A stretch of 7,701 nucleotides of DNA from ZAX-1 sp046533095 (GTDB taxonomy: Bacteria > Bacillota > Clostridia > Lachnospirales > Lachnospiraceae), in NCBI GenBank assembly GCA_046533095.1, contig JAJQRA010000021.1, forward strand, positions 1-7,701, read 5' to 3'. The position numbers were made by a program, and so were the translations under genes. Shown here piece by piece: positions 1 through 5,745 of this stretch (its first letter is position 1; every line of letters starts with the position of its first letter). Under the pieces are notes generated by a model that saw nothing but the letters and a program-made list of their open reading frames with translations, did not search any database and was not told where the DNA came from.

Positions 1-2
1 AT

Positions 3-26
3 ACAATGGAGGAAGATGATAAATGA
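3..26 (+). CDS. Possible C-terminal tail of an upstream gene (partial)
   Basis: In the third frame the window opens with codons reading TMEEDDK and then TGA at 24-26. This stop overlaps the ATG at 23 of the next small ORF in an ATGA arrangement, typical of translationally coupled genes. In related clostridial cassettes the gene before a ParR-like protein is usually a ParM/StbA-type actin-like ATPase, but only seven residues are visible, so that identity is inference from context. The other two frames also close within the first 36 bases, so the choice of frame rests only on the ATGA overlap. Confidence 0.25.
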   Translation, partial: TMEEDDK

Positions 27-109
27 GCAACAATAATCGCAAGGCGAAAGACAATCCAAGGGGCGACTCGCTAATGTCTGCCACATCTAGCAACAGGAAA
101 ACCGGATAG
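23..109 (+). CDS. Small hypothetical ORF, 28 codons
   Basis: An ATG at 23 is preceded by a GGAGG site at 8-12 at usable spacing and opens a 28-residue reading frame ending in TAG at 107-109. The peptide is polar and basic (begins MSNNNRKAKDN, ends SSNRKTG) with no recognisable domain. It lies between a putative upstream gene tail, which it overlaps by ATGA, and the RHH protein, which starts 12 bases after its stop, so it fits an operon. It could be a genuine small protein, a translational coupling leader, or a shortened remnant of a longer gene. I do not recognise it. Confidence 0.35.
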   Translation: MSNNNRKAKDNPRGDSLMSATSSNRKTG

Positions 110-120
110 GGGTGGGAATC

Positions 121-450
121 ATGGCAAGGGATAATATCGCAAACCACAGTATGAGGCTCAACCTTGGCAATGAGCAGCATTTAAGGGTAAATAACGTGTT
201 GAAGGATTTAAATACGCGCATCCATAAATCCGTCAATCAGTTTCTGATTGATGCCACAGATTTTTATATTCGAAGTTTTGAGGATGATGCGCTTACCAAC
301 GAATCGGCAAGGCATAGGCAGGAAAGGGGGGAATTTGTTAAGAGGGGGGATATTGACGATATCAAGAAAGAAATGAAAGGCGAGGTAAAAGATGAAATCA
401 TTCGCCTTCTTGGAGCCGCCCTGGCAGGTGGAGGGGCAAGCAAAGAATAG
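121..450 (+). CDS. Ribbon-helix-helix protein, ParR-like plasmid partition adaptor (putative)
   Basis: A 109-residue protein. Residues 10-50 have the pattern of a ribbon-helix-helix DNA-binding fold: a short strand with alternating residues (MRLNLGN, 11-17), then two predicted helices split by a polar turn (EQHLRVNNVLKDL, then HKSVNQFLIDATDFYI). The rest is a charged tail (GDIDDIKKEMKGEVKDEII) and a small Ala/Gly-rich end. Proteins of this size and layout in clostridial mobile elements sit beside ParM/StbA filament ATPases and act like ParR, binding centromere repeats and capturing the filament; that role is inferred. ATG at 121 is preferred over GTG at 112 because AGGGGTGG lies at normal spacing before it. 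After the TAG stop the same frame stays open for 38 more codons to 567, which is unusual. Function is moderately supported, coding status well supported. Confidence 0.65.
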   Translation: MARDNIANHSMRLNLGNEQHLRVNNVLKDLNTRIHKSVNQFLIDATDFYIRSFEDDALTNESARHRQERGEFVKRGDIDDIKKEMKGEVKDEIIRLLGAALAGGGASKE

Positions 451-821
451 TTTAAATCCGACAGCACTGCCAGAAAGATTTTGAAATGCGGACTGCTTAT
501 ATCGGCAATGATAGGGATTGATGCCCAACATGAAAACATATGGGAAAGTAGCCATACCAGTATGTAAGAAAGAGGAGCCGACATCCAACTTATTCATAAA
601 CATGTTTACCAGACAGAGGCATCACTCTTTCAAGTACGAGGTCTAAGCCTCAAGGATGTGTCGATATCACTCTATCCAATAAAAGAATTATACAAGATAA
701 TCTTGAATAATTATACAGTTAACAAAGGATTATAGGTTGCCTTTATTAACCTAAATATATTATATAAGGATATAGGGCATGGTGGAAATGCAAATCAGGA
801 CAAGGAATGGAGTCTTAATGG
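451..821. other. Gene-poor interval with repeat copy 1 and AT-rich leader of the next gene
   Basis: There is no convincing intact gene here. In the frame of the preceding RHH protein, codons continue after its TAG without a break to TAA at 565-567 and end in IDAQHENIWESSHTSM, which is the direct-repeat copy 1. Another frame offers a 41-codon ORF from ATG 521 to 646, less likely to be real. From about 600 the DNA becomes markedly AT-rich, probably marking the edge of foreign DNA that carries the ATPase gene. A 6-bp hairpin with a 9-base loop (733-738 with 748-753) lies in the leader. Several TATA-like strings occur at 750-775, but no promoter with good -35/-10 spacing can be picked with confidence. 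Confidence 0.6.
520..572 (+). repeat. Direct repeat copy 1 (53 bp, partner at 4827-4879)
   Basis: Bases 520-562 are identical to 4827-4869 (43 bp). The match extends to 572/4879 with two mismatches, at 563 (T versus G) and 567 (A versus G). Read in the frame of GAT at 520, both copies encode IDAQHENIWESSHTS, then one variable residue and a stop: TAA here, TAG in copy 2. One mismatch therefore changes a single residue and the other exchanges one stop codon for another, which argues that the repeat is a coding 3' end. The copies lie 4307 bp apart and bracket the ATPase, the IS remnant, the AAA/PD-(D/E)XK gene and the RNA. Confidence 0.9.
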
Positions 822-1916
822 ATGTATAAATATAAAATAGAGAAATTAAATTTTAGAGAGGGAGATCCATTTAGTCCTAAGACGTTAACATTAATGGTTG
901 ACCCTAATAATAGTGGAAAGAGCAGGGTACTAAAAGATATATTAAGTTTAACAACTTCACAAAACCCTGAAACAGTAATTTTAGAAAATGTGGATTGTAA
1001 GTTGCCAAATTCATTTGAAGAAATGAAAAAAACATATGCGATAAATATTACAAGAGATGTTAATAGTAATTATATGTTAAAAACGTTGTCTGCCAATATG
1101 ACAACGTCCAAAAATATAGGTTTCGGGAATGAACCGCAAAAAGAAATAGAAAATTGGCTAGATACTAAGAATTCTAGTACTTTTGCTAGTTTTTCTGAAC
1201 ATTTTGGGAACATGTTGATAAGTTATTTAGGAACTGAAGATAGACTGAAAATAATTCAAGAATGTCCCAGTGGTAATATAAATCAAGAAGTGTCAAATAT
1301 AATGCAAGCTTTTTATAAAGAGGGAACGTCTAGCGAGTCTTTTTTACGAAGTATTATCAACGAATCTTTTGGAGTAGAATCTGAATTCAAGTCATTAATC
1401 GAAAAAGCAGGCTTTGTAGGTGATGAAGCGAATACGCTTTTGGAATTAAGACAAGATATAGTAAACTTTATTGAATCAATAGATTCTAAAAAAATGTTAA
1501 GTAATCTGAAAGAAAAGATTGAGGAATTACTTAGTGATATAACTAAAGGTGAACAGAACGCAGAAGATATTATTTCGCAGGCTAATCGCAAATTAAAAAA
1601 AATAAGGGAAGAAAATAATGCTTGGCATAATTATAAGAAAAATGGATATCTGAAATTAGATGAAGATAAGCGACAATTATTTCTAAAATTGCAAGAGATG
1701 TGTTGTGCTAAAGGAATATTTATTGTTCCAGTTGGAGAATTAGAATCTTGGCTAATAAATCATGGAGTTGATAGATTATCGAATAAATCTAGATGGATAA
1801 CGATTGCTCTCGAACAGATACCGAAATTACATGTTGACGAGAGTAAAGATCCATGGAAATTTATTATCGGAATACATAATTATTTACTCAACTTTCCCAT
1901 CTTAAACACACACTGA
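822..1916 (+). CDS. OLD-like/AAA ATPase, internally deleted (probably non-functional)
   Basis: A 364-residue protein of low GC. The N-terminus has an ATP-binding loop in a typical OLD-like setting (LTLMVDPNNSGKSRVLKDI, Walker A at residues 27-34), but the usual first glycine is Asp27. The C-terminus carries the block GIFIVPVGELESWL (298-311), which in this family lies after the TOPRIM nuclease core. Family members are normally about 550-700 residues with a Walker B motif (DEPE type) and TOPRIM acidic residues between these parts; none is visible here. The probable deletion joint is near residues 186-189 (about 1377-1388), where an ATPase-lobe sequence (INESFGVE) meets a helical stretch (EFKSLIEKAG) resembling the segment after the TOPRIM acidic motif. 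The frame stays open across it. The ATG at 822 has GGAG at 809-812. Intact relatives often act in phage defence, alone or with a helicase partner; no partner is present. It could instead be a naturally short form. Confidence 0.7.
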   Translation: MYKYKIEKLNFREGDPFSPKTLTLMVDPNNSGKSRVLKDILSLTTSQNPETVILENVDCKLPNSFEEMKKTYAINITRDVNSNYMLKTLSANMTTSKNIGFGNEPQKEIENWLDTKNSSTFASFSEHFGNMLISYLGTEDRLKIIQECPSGNINQEVSNIMQAFYKEGTSSESFLRSIINESFGVESEFKSLIEKAGFVGDEANTLLELRQDIVNFIESIDSKKMLSNLKEKIEELLSDITKGEQNAEDIISQANRKLKKIREENNAWHNYKKNGYLKLDEDKRQLFLKLQEMCCAKGIFIVPVGELESWLINHGVDRLSNKSRWITIALEQIPKLHVDESKDPWKFIIGIHNYLLNFPILNTH

Positions 1917-1936
1917 ATGCCTCAATGTTTACAGGG

Positions 1937-1962
1937 AATACACTTAATAAATTACGTGTATT
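1937..1962 (+). other. Stem-loop after the ATPase gene
   Basis: AATACAC (1937-1943) and GTGTATT (1956-1962) form a perfect 7-bp stem with a 12-base loop, 20 bases after the ATPase stop. No T-run follows, so it is a poor intrinsic terminator. It may be a remnant of the IS end or a weak 3' stabilising hairpin. Confidence 0.35.
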
Positions 1963-1971
1963 GATATGAAA

Positions 1972-2035
1972 AGTGCACCAATCTTTGATATAATATGAGT
2001 GCAAACCAAAATCATATCAAAAAGGAAAGGTGCAC
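1972..2035 (+). promoter_or_regulatory. Extended -10 promoter within nested inverted repeats, IS4-type leader
   Basis: TATAAT at 1989-1994 is preceded directly by TGA (1986-1988), giving an extended -10 element. No good -35 is seen at 17-bp spacing, which extended -10 promoters tolerate. The region is framed by two inverted repeats: AGTGCACC (1972-1979) with GGTGCAC (2029-2035), and TTTGATAT (1984-1991) with ATATCAAA (2014-2021), the latter overlapping the -10. This is the leader of the decayed transposase that starts at 2042, with AGGAAAGG at 2023-2030 as ribosome site. The symmetry may be part of the IS end or a stem that limits transposase expression. Confidence 0.5.
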
Positions 2036-2041
2036 ACTCTT

Positions 2042-2431
2042 ATGATAAACCAAAACGAGACATTTAAAAATATCGAACAACAGTTTCTTCATGCTTTTAA
2101 GGAGCTTAAAATTGCTTCCCTCCTAAACGGAGCCTCAAGATTTTAAGTATTCCAGCTTCTGATGCTGTTGGTAAACACGTATGACCATGTATGTCATACA
2201 TTCGTCAAAGGATTTACGTTGTTGACGCTTGGATGGACAGACGGCTATAGCTTTGTCCCTGCTGATTTTGCAATGATTTCTGTAGCGAAGGAATCCAACC
2301 GCTACTAGGAGATGCTCGAAAAAGTCAACAAACGTAGCAGTGGCTTCAAGCACAGAAGCGAGTCAATGTCGAAGAAATCCGATGTCGCTGTAAAGTTGAT
2401 CCACAATGTTTTTTTGTTACCCTATAGTTGA
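2042..2431 (+). pseudogene. IS4-family transposase remnant with in-frame stops and internal deletions
   Basis: One reading frame from ATG 2042 resembles IS4-family DDE transposases throughout. It begins MINQNETFKNIEQQFLHAFK and ELKIASLLNGA, typical of the N-terminus. It then has TAA at 2144-2146, VFQLLMLLV, the core-like segments FTLLTLGWTDGYSFVPADF and AKESNRY, TAG at 2306-2308, then EMLEKVNKRSSGFKHRSESM and TGA at 2429-2431. About 129 residues replace the 400-500 expected, so large internal pieces are missing: VFQLLMLLV runs almost directly into FVKGFTLLTLG, and the segment with the later catalytic acidic residue is absent. Because all pieces share a frame, the losses were in multiples of three or later compensated. 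This is a dead element. Family assignment is from remembered motif resemblance only. Confidence 0.75.
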
Positions 2432-2571
2432 AGAACACGGTAAGATAGATCCTTCGGAGAGGGGGATGCACAATGCCCAAATTAGTGCTATCAAAATAAC
2501 TTCGGCTTGCTATCATTTTGGCAATCAGCTAGAATGAATAGTAGAAAAAGCGTCAAGAGAGAGGTGCAAAC
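2432..2571. other. Short spacer between the IS remnant and the AAA/PD-(D/E)XK gene
   Basis: No gene is seen. It may include the degraded right end of the IS, but no inverted repeat matching the left side is recognisable. The last bases (AGAGAGG at 2556-2562) form the ribosome site of the next gene. No clear promoter is visible, so transcription of the next gene may start within the remnant. Confidence 0.5.
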
Positions 2572-4152
2572 ATGGGGATCTATTTGAATCCAAACAATGA
2601 AAGTTTTCAAGAATCTCTAAATTCGGAAATTTATGTAGATAAGACGGGGATGATAACATATATTAATTCGGTGATTCGTACAAGGCAAAAATATATTTGC
2701 GTCAGCAGGCCACGGCGGTTTGGGAAGTCTATGTCAGCAGAGATGTTGGCTGCATATTATAGCTGTGGCTGTGATTCCAAAGAACTGTTTGAGCCACTAT
2801 TAATAGCTAGTGAGGATTCTTTTGCAAAACATTTAAACCAGTATAATGTGATTTTTATAAATATGCAAGAATTCCTATCAAACAGCAATGGCATACAAGA
2901 GCTGTTAGATATCATCCGCGATGAAGTAATGGAAGAAATACAGATATGCTATCCGCAATATCAGCCGTCCCCTCGAAATACATTAAAGAAAGCTTTGTAT
3001 TATGTGGAGCAAACAAGTGGAAAGAAATTTGTTATTGTTATTGACGAATGGGATTGCATTATTCGGGAATATGCGGATAACAGGGAGATGCAGAAGGGAT
3101 ATTTAGATTTTCTGCGGGATTTTTTAAAAGACAAAGGATATATTGCTTTGGCATATATGACCGGGATCCTTCCAATTAAGAAATATGGCACGCATTCCGC
3201 CTTGAATATGTTTGACGAGTTTTCCATGACAGACCCAAGGCAGCTAGCAGAATATGTTGGGTTTACAGAAAATGAGGTCATGAAACTTTGTGAAAAATAT
3301 CAGAGGGATTTTGACGAGGCGAAGCGGTGGTATGACGGCTATCAATTTGTGGATGCTCCTTCGGTATATAGTCCACGTTCCGTTGTGACAGCGATGCTTA
3401 GCGGGAACTTCAACGACTACTGGAACCAGACAGAAACATTTGAGGCACTTAAGATTTATATAGAGATGAACTTTGATGGGCTAAAAGATACAGTTGTAGC
3501 GTTACTAGCGGGTGAAAGGAAGAAAATCAATATAGGAAAATTTTCAAACGACATGGCTACCTTCATAAACTATAATGATGTCCTTGCGCTCCTTATTCAT
3601 TTAGGGTATCTGGGATATGATTTTGAAACAAGCGAAGTGTTTATTCCAAACAAAGAAATCACAGATGAATATGTCAATGCTATTGAGGGGGCAGGATGGA
3701 CGGAAGTGATTGATGCAATCACAGTGTCTGACGAACTTTTACAAGCCACTTGGAATCAAGAAGAGAATATCGTGGCAGCTGCTATACAAAAGGCTCACAT
3801 GGAGACCTCGCATTTGACGTACTCGGATGAGAATGCCCTTTCCTATACGGTAAGCCTTGCGTATTATAGTGCCAGACAGTATTATACCATTATTCGAGAA
3901 CTGCCAAGTGGCAAGGGGTTTGCAGATCTTGTATTCTTGCCAAGGCGGGCACATACAGACAAGCCCACTATGATCGTGGAATTAAAGTGGAACCAATCCG
4001 CCAAAGGAGCGATCTCACAAATAAAAAACAGGGAATATGTAGATGCGCTAAAAGAGTACAAAGGCAGCTTGCTCTTGGTTGGAGTTAATTATGATAAGAA
4101 GAGTAAAGAGCATAGGTGTCAGATAGAAACATTCAATCAAAAAGATTTTTGA
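2572..4152 (+). CDS. AAA-ATPase-like protein with C-terminal PD-(D/E)XK nuclease-like domain
   Basis: A 526-residue protein that appears complete. The N-terminal AAA-ATPase-like domain (Pfam AAA-ATPase_like type) shows the DKTG box (23-26), a modified Walker A reading SRPRRFGKS (45-53), and Walker B VIVIDEWD (154-161). A middle helical region contains RWYDGYQF and SVYSPRSV, hallmarks of this family. The C-terminal domain (DUF1703/PD-(D/E)XK type) has GFADLVFLP with Asp452 and MIVELKW with Glu470 and Lys472, the expected D...ExK nuclease core. The length matches full-length members, which are abundant in Bacteroidetes and clostridia, often in many copies near mobile elements. Their function is not established; nuclease activity is predicted from fold only. 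The ATG at 2572 has a good AGAGAGG site. It stands alone, flanked by an IS remnant and a structured RNA. Confidence 0.9.
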   Translation: MGIYLNPNNESFQESLNSEIYVDKTGMITYINSVIRTRQKYICVSRPRRFGKSMSAEMLAAYYSCGCDSKELFEPLLIASEDSFAKHLNQYNVIFINMQEFLSNSNGIQELLDIIRDEVMEEIQICYPQYQPSPRNTLKKALYYVEQTSGKKFVIVIDEWDCIIREYADNREMQKGYLDFLRDFLKDKGYIALAYMTGILPIKKYGTHSALNMFDEFSMTDPRQLAEYVGFTENEVMKLCEKYQRDFDEAKRWYDGYQFVDAPSVYSPRSVVTAMLSGNFNDYWNQTETFEALKIYIEMNFDGLKDTVVALLAGERKKINIGKFSNDMATFINYNDVLALLIHLGYLGYDFETSEVFIPNKEITDEYVNAIEGAGWTEVIDAITVSDELLQATWNQEENIVAAAIQKAHMETSHLTYSDENALSYTVSLAYYSARQYYTIIRELPSGKGFADLVFLPRRAHTDKPTMIVELKWNQSAKGAISQIKNREYVDALKEYKGSLLLVGVNYDKKSKEHRCQIETFNQKDF

Positions 4153-4351
4153 CCTATATATCCTATATGGGCTTGGTATTTGCTTAATGGAAAAAATGTA
4201 AATTCGGATTTGAGGAGGTACGAAGTGAACATGGCACTAACTTAACACCAAGAAAATAAAACATGACATGGACTTAACACTAGCCCAACGAAGTTATAAG
4301 GATTTGCGGCTTCTAATCCGAAAAAAACCAAAAAAATCACGCGGCAAATAC
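4153..4351. other. Gene-poor stretch with an orphan ribosome site and 6-codon ORF
   Basis: No real gene is seen. A near-perfect Shine-Dalgarno (AGGAGGT, 4213-4219) stands before GTG at 4225, but the frame closes after six codons (MNMALT, TAA at 4243-4245), as if the body of a gene had been lost. The 9-mer ACTTAACAC occurs at 4240-4248 and 4272-4280. A hairpin (GGATT 4300-4304 with AATCC 4315-4319) precedes an A-rich run and has no T-tract on the plus strand. Confidence 0.5.
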
Positions 4352-4383
4352 TTGACATTAGCGGGGGGGAATTGTGTTAATAT
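4352..4383 (+). promoter_or_regulatory. Putative promoter for the structured RNA
   Basis: A perfect -35 hexamer TTGACA lies at 4352-4357. Downstream, the AT-rich TGTTAATATAG around 4375-4385 is the -10 candidate; TGTTAA would give 17-bp spacing and TTAATA 19, so the exact hexamer is uncertain. Between them is a run of seven G. It lies just before the first paired segment of the RNA at 4386. Confidence 0.5.
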
Positions 4384-4385
4384 AG

Positions 4386-4669
4386 TGCTAGGTTAGTAAG
4401 AAGCCAGTAAATACAAGGGTTTCCACTGATTTAGTCCTATAATAAAAGTGCTGAAAAATCAGCAAATTTGATGGGAATGGGCCCGTTTTACATCAAAAAA
4501 GAAGAATGAAAGGCAGCTTAGCATTAAATTGACACCCAGTGTGTATGGTGCTCCTAGCAATTGCTGCCGGGAAGGAAGTGGCAAGTAAATAATTGATTTA
4601 GGTAAGACTAAATTAGCTGTTTTTTAGATGGACAAGTTCCGTCAATGCTGATTTAGTCCTGCTTTTTTT
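4386..4669 (+). ncRNA. Putative structured RNA with mutually exclusive pairings and an intrinsic terminator
   Basis: About 285 nt without a convincing ORF, preceded by a promoter-like sequence and ended by a hairpin and T-tract. Visible pairings: TGCTAGG (4386-4392) with CCTAGCA (4553-4559), closing most of the region; a 5-bp hairpin GCTGA/TCAGC around an AAAA loop (4450-4463); TTTGATG with CATCAAA (about 4467-4497) enclosing a near-palindrome around GGGCCC; GGCAGC (4512-4517) with GCTGCC (4563-4568), which crosses the outer stem and would make a pseudoknot or an alternative fold; and the terminator stem. The 13-mer CTGATTTAGTCCT occurs at 4426-4438 and 4648-4660, and both copies can pair with 4605-4617. 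I do not recognise a known riboswitch, tmRNA, 6S RNA or SRP RNA. It may be a free-standing sRNA or a leader that attenuates the downstream genes. Confidence 0.5.
4605..4669 (+). terminator. Intrinsic terminator with inner hairpin
   Basis: AGACTAAATTAGC (4605-4617) pairs with GCTGATTTAGTC at 4647 onward through about 12 bp with one G-U. The loop contains a smaller hairpin (GATGGA with TCCGTC, about 4627-4643). Seven T residues follow at 4663-4669. The same left arm can instead pair with the upstream 13-mer at 4426-4438. Confidence 0.65.
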
Positions 4670-4671
4670 AT

Positions 4672-4874
4672 GTGAATAATGAGGAAAATAATCTGCTTGT
4701 AAAAGCATTTGAAGAATACTGCGATAGGTTGAAAAACTTGCAAAGGGTATTTCTCATAATGATTATAAGAAGAATATGAAGATAGGACTGGAAAAGTATA
4801 GTATTAGGTTAGAGTGTATTTCTATCGATGCCCAACATGAAAACATATGGGAAAGTAGCCATACCAGTAGGTAG
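4672..4874 (+). pseudogene. Frameshifted small gene of unknown family, 3' end shared with repeat copy 1
   Basis: From GTG 4672 one frame reads as a helical, charged protein (ENNLLVKAFEEYCDRLKNL) up to an A5 run at about 4732-4736. The sensible sequence then continues in another frame: LAKGISHNDYKKNMKIGLEK, YSIRLECISIDAQHENIW, ESSHTSR, TAG at 4872-4874. Adding one A to the run would join both parts into one protein of about 67 residues. The start is uncertain because it abuts the terminator T-run and has no ribosome site, so the 5' end may be lost. The stop lies inside the ribosome site of the BIG2 gene, suggesting past coupling. The family is not recognised. The split could also be a sequencing error. 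Confidence 0.5.
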
Positions 4875-4879
4875 GAAAG
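4827..4879 (+). repeat. Direct repeat copy 2 (53 bp, partner at 520-572)
   Basis: Matches copy 1 over 53 bp with two differences and ends two bases before the ATG at 4881. It encodes the C-terminus IDAQHENIWESSHTSR and a TAG stop, and also supplies the ribosome site (GTAGGAAAGG) for the secreted protein gene that follows. Confidence 0.9.
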
Positions 4880-4880
4880 G

Positions 4881-5618
4881 ATGTGTCTGAACATGAAGAA
4901 AATGAAACGAATATCGAAGCTGCTACTGCTCATGCTGATCTTAAACATTGCACTCATACCGATTGCAGAAACGATAGGCAACAGCAGCGTAGCCTATGTC
5001 GAGGCGGCAGCAAAACTAAAGCTAACGAATGTAGGGAGCAAGAAAACCATGTACCAGTATTTGACATTTACGATACAGAGTAATGCAAAAGCTACAAAAT
5101 GCACCTATTCGTCCTCCAATACAAAAGTTGCAGCAGTCAGCAAAAAGGGCATCGTTACGGCAAAGAAAAAAGGGACTGCAACGATTGCCGTCCAATATGG
5201 CAGGCAGAAAAAGAAAATCAAGCTGACTGTAAAAGCCGCATCAATGGGCTATAGCCCATCGAGGGTTGCCCAGATAGCAAACCAGAGGCTAAAGGAGACA
5301 CGCAACCGAAATGGGGAAAAGATGGTCTATATGCCTGATTTGCTGAAGCAGCAGTTAAAGAGGAAAGAAATAACCCAAAAAGAGTATGAGAAATACTATC
5401 CGCCTTGCGGCACGGGATACCTGATCTGCTTTTACGAACTGAATTTGAACGAAACGATATCTTTGGGCGGCTCACGTCTAAAAACGGAAAGCGACATCGC
5501 CAATGATATCATTGGGTACTACAGGGCAGGGATCGATACCTATTTTTATGTGACATGTATCGGAAAGCGAAATGTGGATGGCAACCTCTATTATGAGTTC
5601 CATTTACATAATGGCTAA
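4881..5618 (+). CDS. Secreted protein with one BIG2-type Ig-like domain and an unknown C-terminal domain
   Basis: A 245-residue protein. It has a Sec signal peptide: basic KKMKRISK, hydrophobic LLLLMLILNIALIPI, and a likely cleavage near AYVEA-A at residues 38-43. Residues about 46-118 form a bacterial Ig-like (BIG2) domain: LKLTNVGSKKTMYQYLTF, SSSNTKVAAVSKKGIVTAKK and GTATIAVQY are its classic strands. Residues 120-245 are an unrecognised domain with a helical start (SPSRVAQIANQRLKE), an ITQKEYEKYYP segment, and a strand-rich end. BIG2 domains usually mediate surface adhesion or spacing. No LPXTG or membrane anchor is seen, so it is probably released or wall-associated. ATG 4881 sits close to AGGAAAGG. 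ATG 4893 (MKKMKR) gives a more usual signal peptide start and is about equally likely. A strong terminator follows. Confidence 0.85.
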   Translation: MCLNMKKMKRISKLLLLMLILNIALIPIAETIGNSSVAYVEAAAKLKLTNVGSKKTMYQYLTFTIQSNAKATKCTYSSSNTKVAAVSKKGIVTAKKKGTATIAVQYGRQKKKIKLTVKAASMGYSPSRVAQIANQRLKETRNRNGEKMVYMPDLLKQQLKRKEITQKEYEKYYPPCGTGYLICFYELNLNETISLGGSRLKTESDIANDIIGYYRAGIDTYFYVTCIGKRNVDGNLYYEFHLHNG

Positions 5619-5631
5619 TTATAAAGTAAGT

Positions 5632-5661
5632 AGGAAGGGCTGACAATAGCCCTTCCTTTTT
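5632..5661 (+). terminator. Intrinsic terminator of the BIG2 protein gene
   Basis: AGGAAGGGCT (5632-5641) and AGCCCTTCCT (5648-5657) form a perfect 10-bp stem with a 6-base loop, followed by a T-run to 5661. It lies 14 bases after the stop codon. Confidence 0.9.
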
Positions 5662-5705
5662 CGATTTTGGATATCGCATATCTTCTGAAATGACAGCTGG
5701 AAAAG

Positions 5706-5725
5706 GGCTATTCCTTTTAATAGCC
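5706..5725 (+). other. Small hairpin before the helicase remnant
   Basis: GGCTATT (5706-5712) and AATAGCC (5719-5725) form a 7-bp stem with a 6-base loop. No T-tract follows. It lies in the segment between the terminator and the broken helicase gene, close to where the deletion joint must be. Confidence 0.4.
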
Positions 5726-5745
5726 AATGCGTTTGTGAAGGAAAG

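Noticed and set aside
208..603. Minus-strand ORFs over the ParR-like gene and repeat copy 1 (also 4763-4981)
   Set aside because: They share a hydrophobic stretch only because they are complements of the repeat. They overlap a better plus-strand gene and have no convincing ribosome sites.
521..646. 41-codon ORF beginning MPNMKTYGKVAIPV, whose start is shared with repeat copy 2
   Set aside because: It looks like a recombinase-type N-terminus at first glance, but in copy 2 this frame closes after 20 codons, and the two base differences between copies fit better with the alternative frame, where they preserve a stop codon.
4386..4669. Retron msr/msd, CRISPR array, tmRNA, 6S RNA or c-di-GMP riboswitch
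   Set aside because: There is no reverse transcriptase nearby, no regularly spaced repeats, no tRNA-like end, and none of the conserved cores I know for these RNAs.
520..4879. The 53-bp repeats as attL/attR of an integrated element
   Set aside because: No integrase or recombinase is encoded between them, and the repeat is explained by a shared coding 3' end. Kept only as an alternative in the findings.
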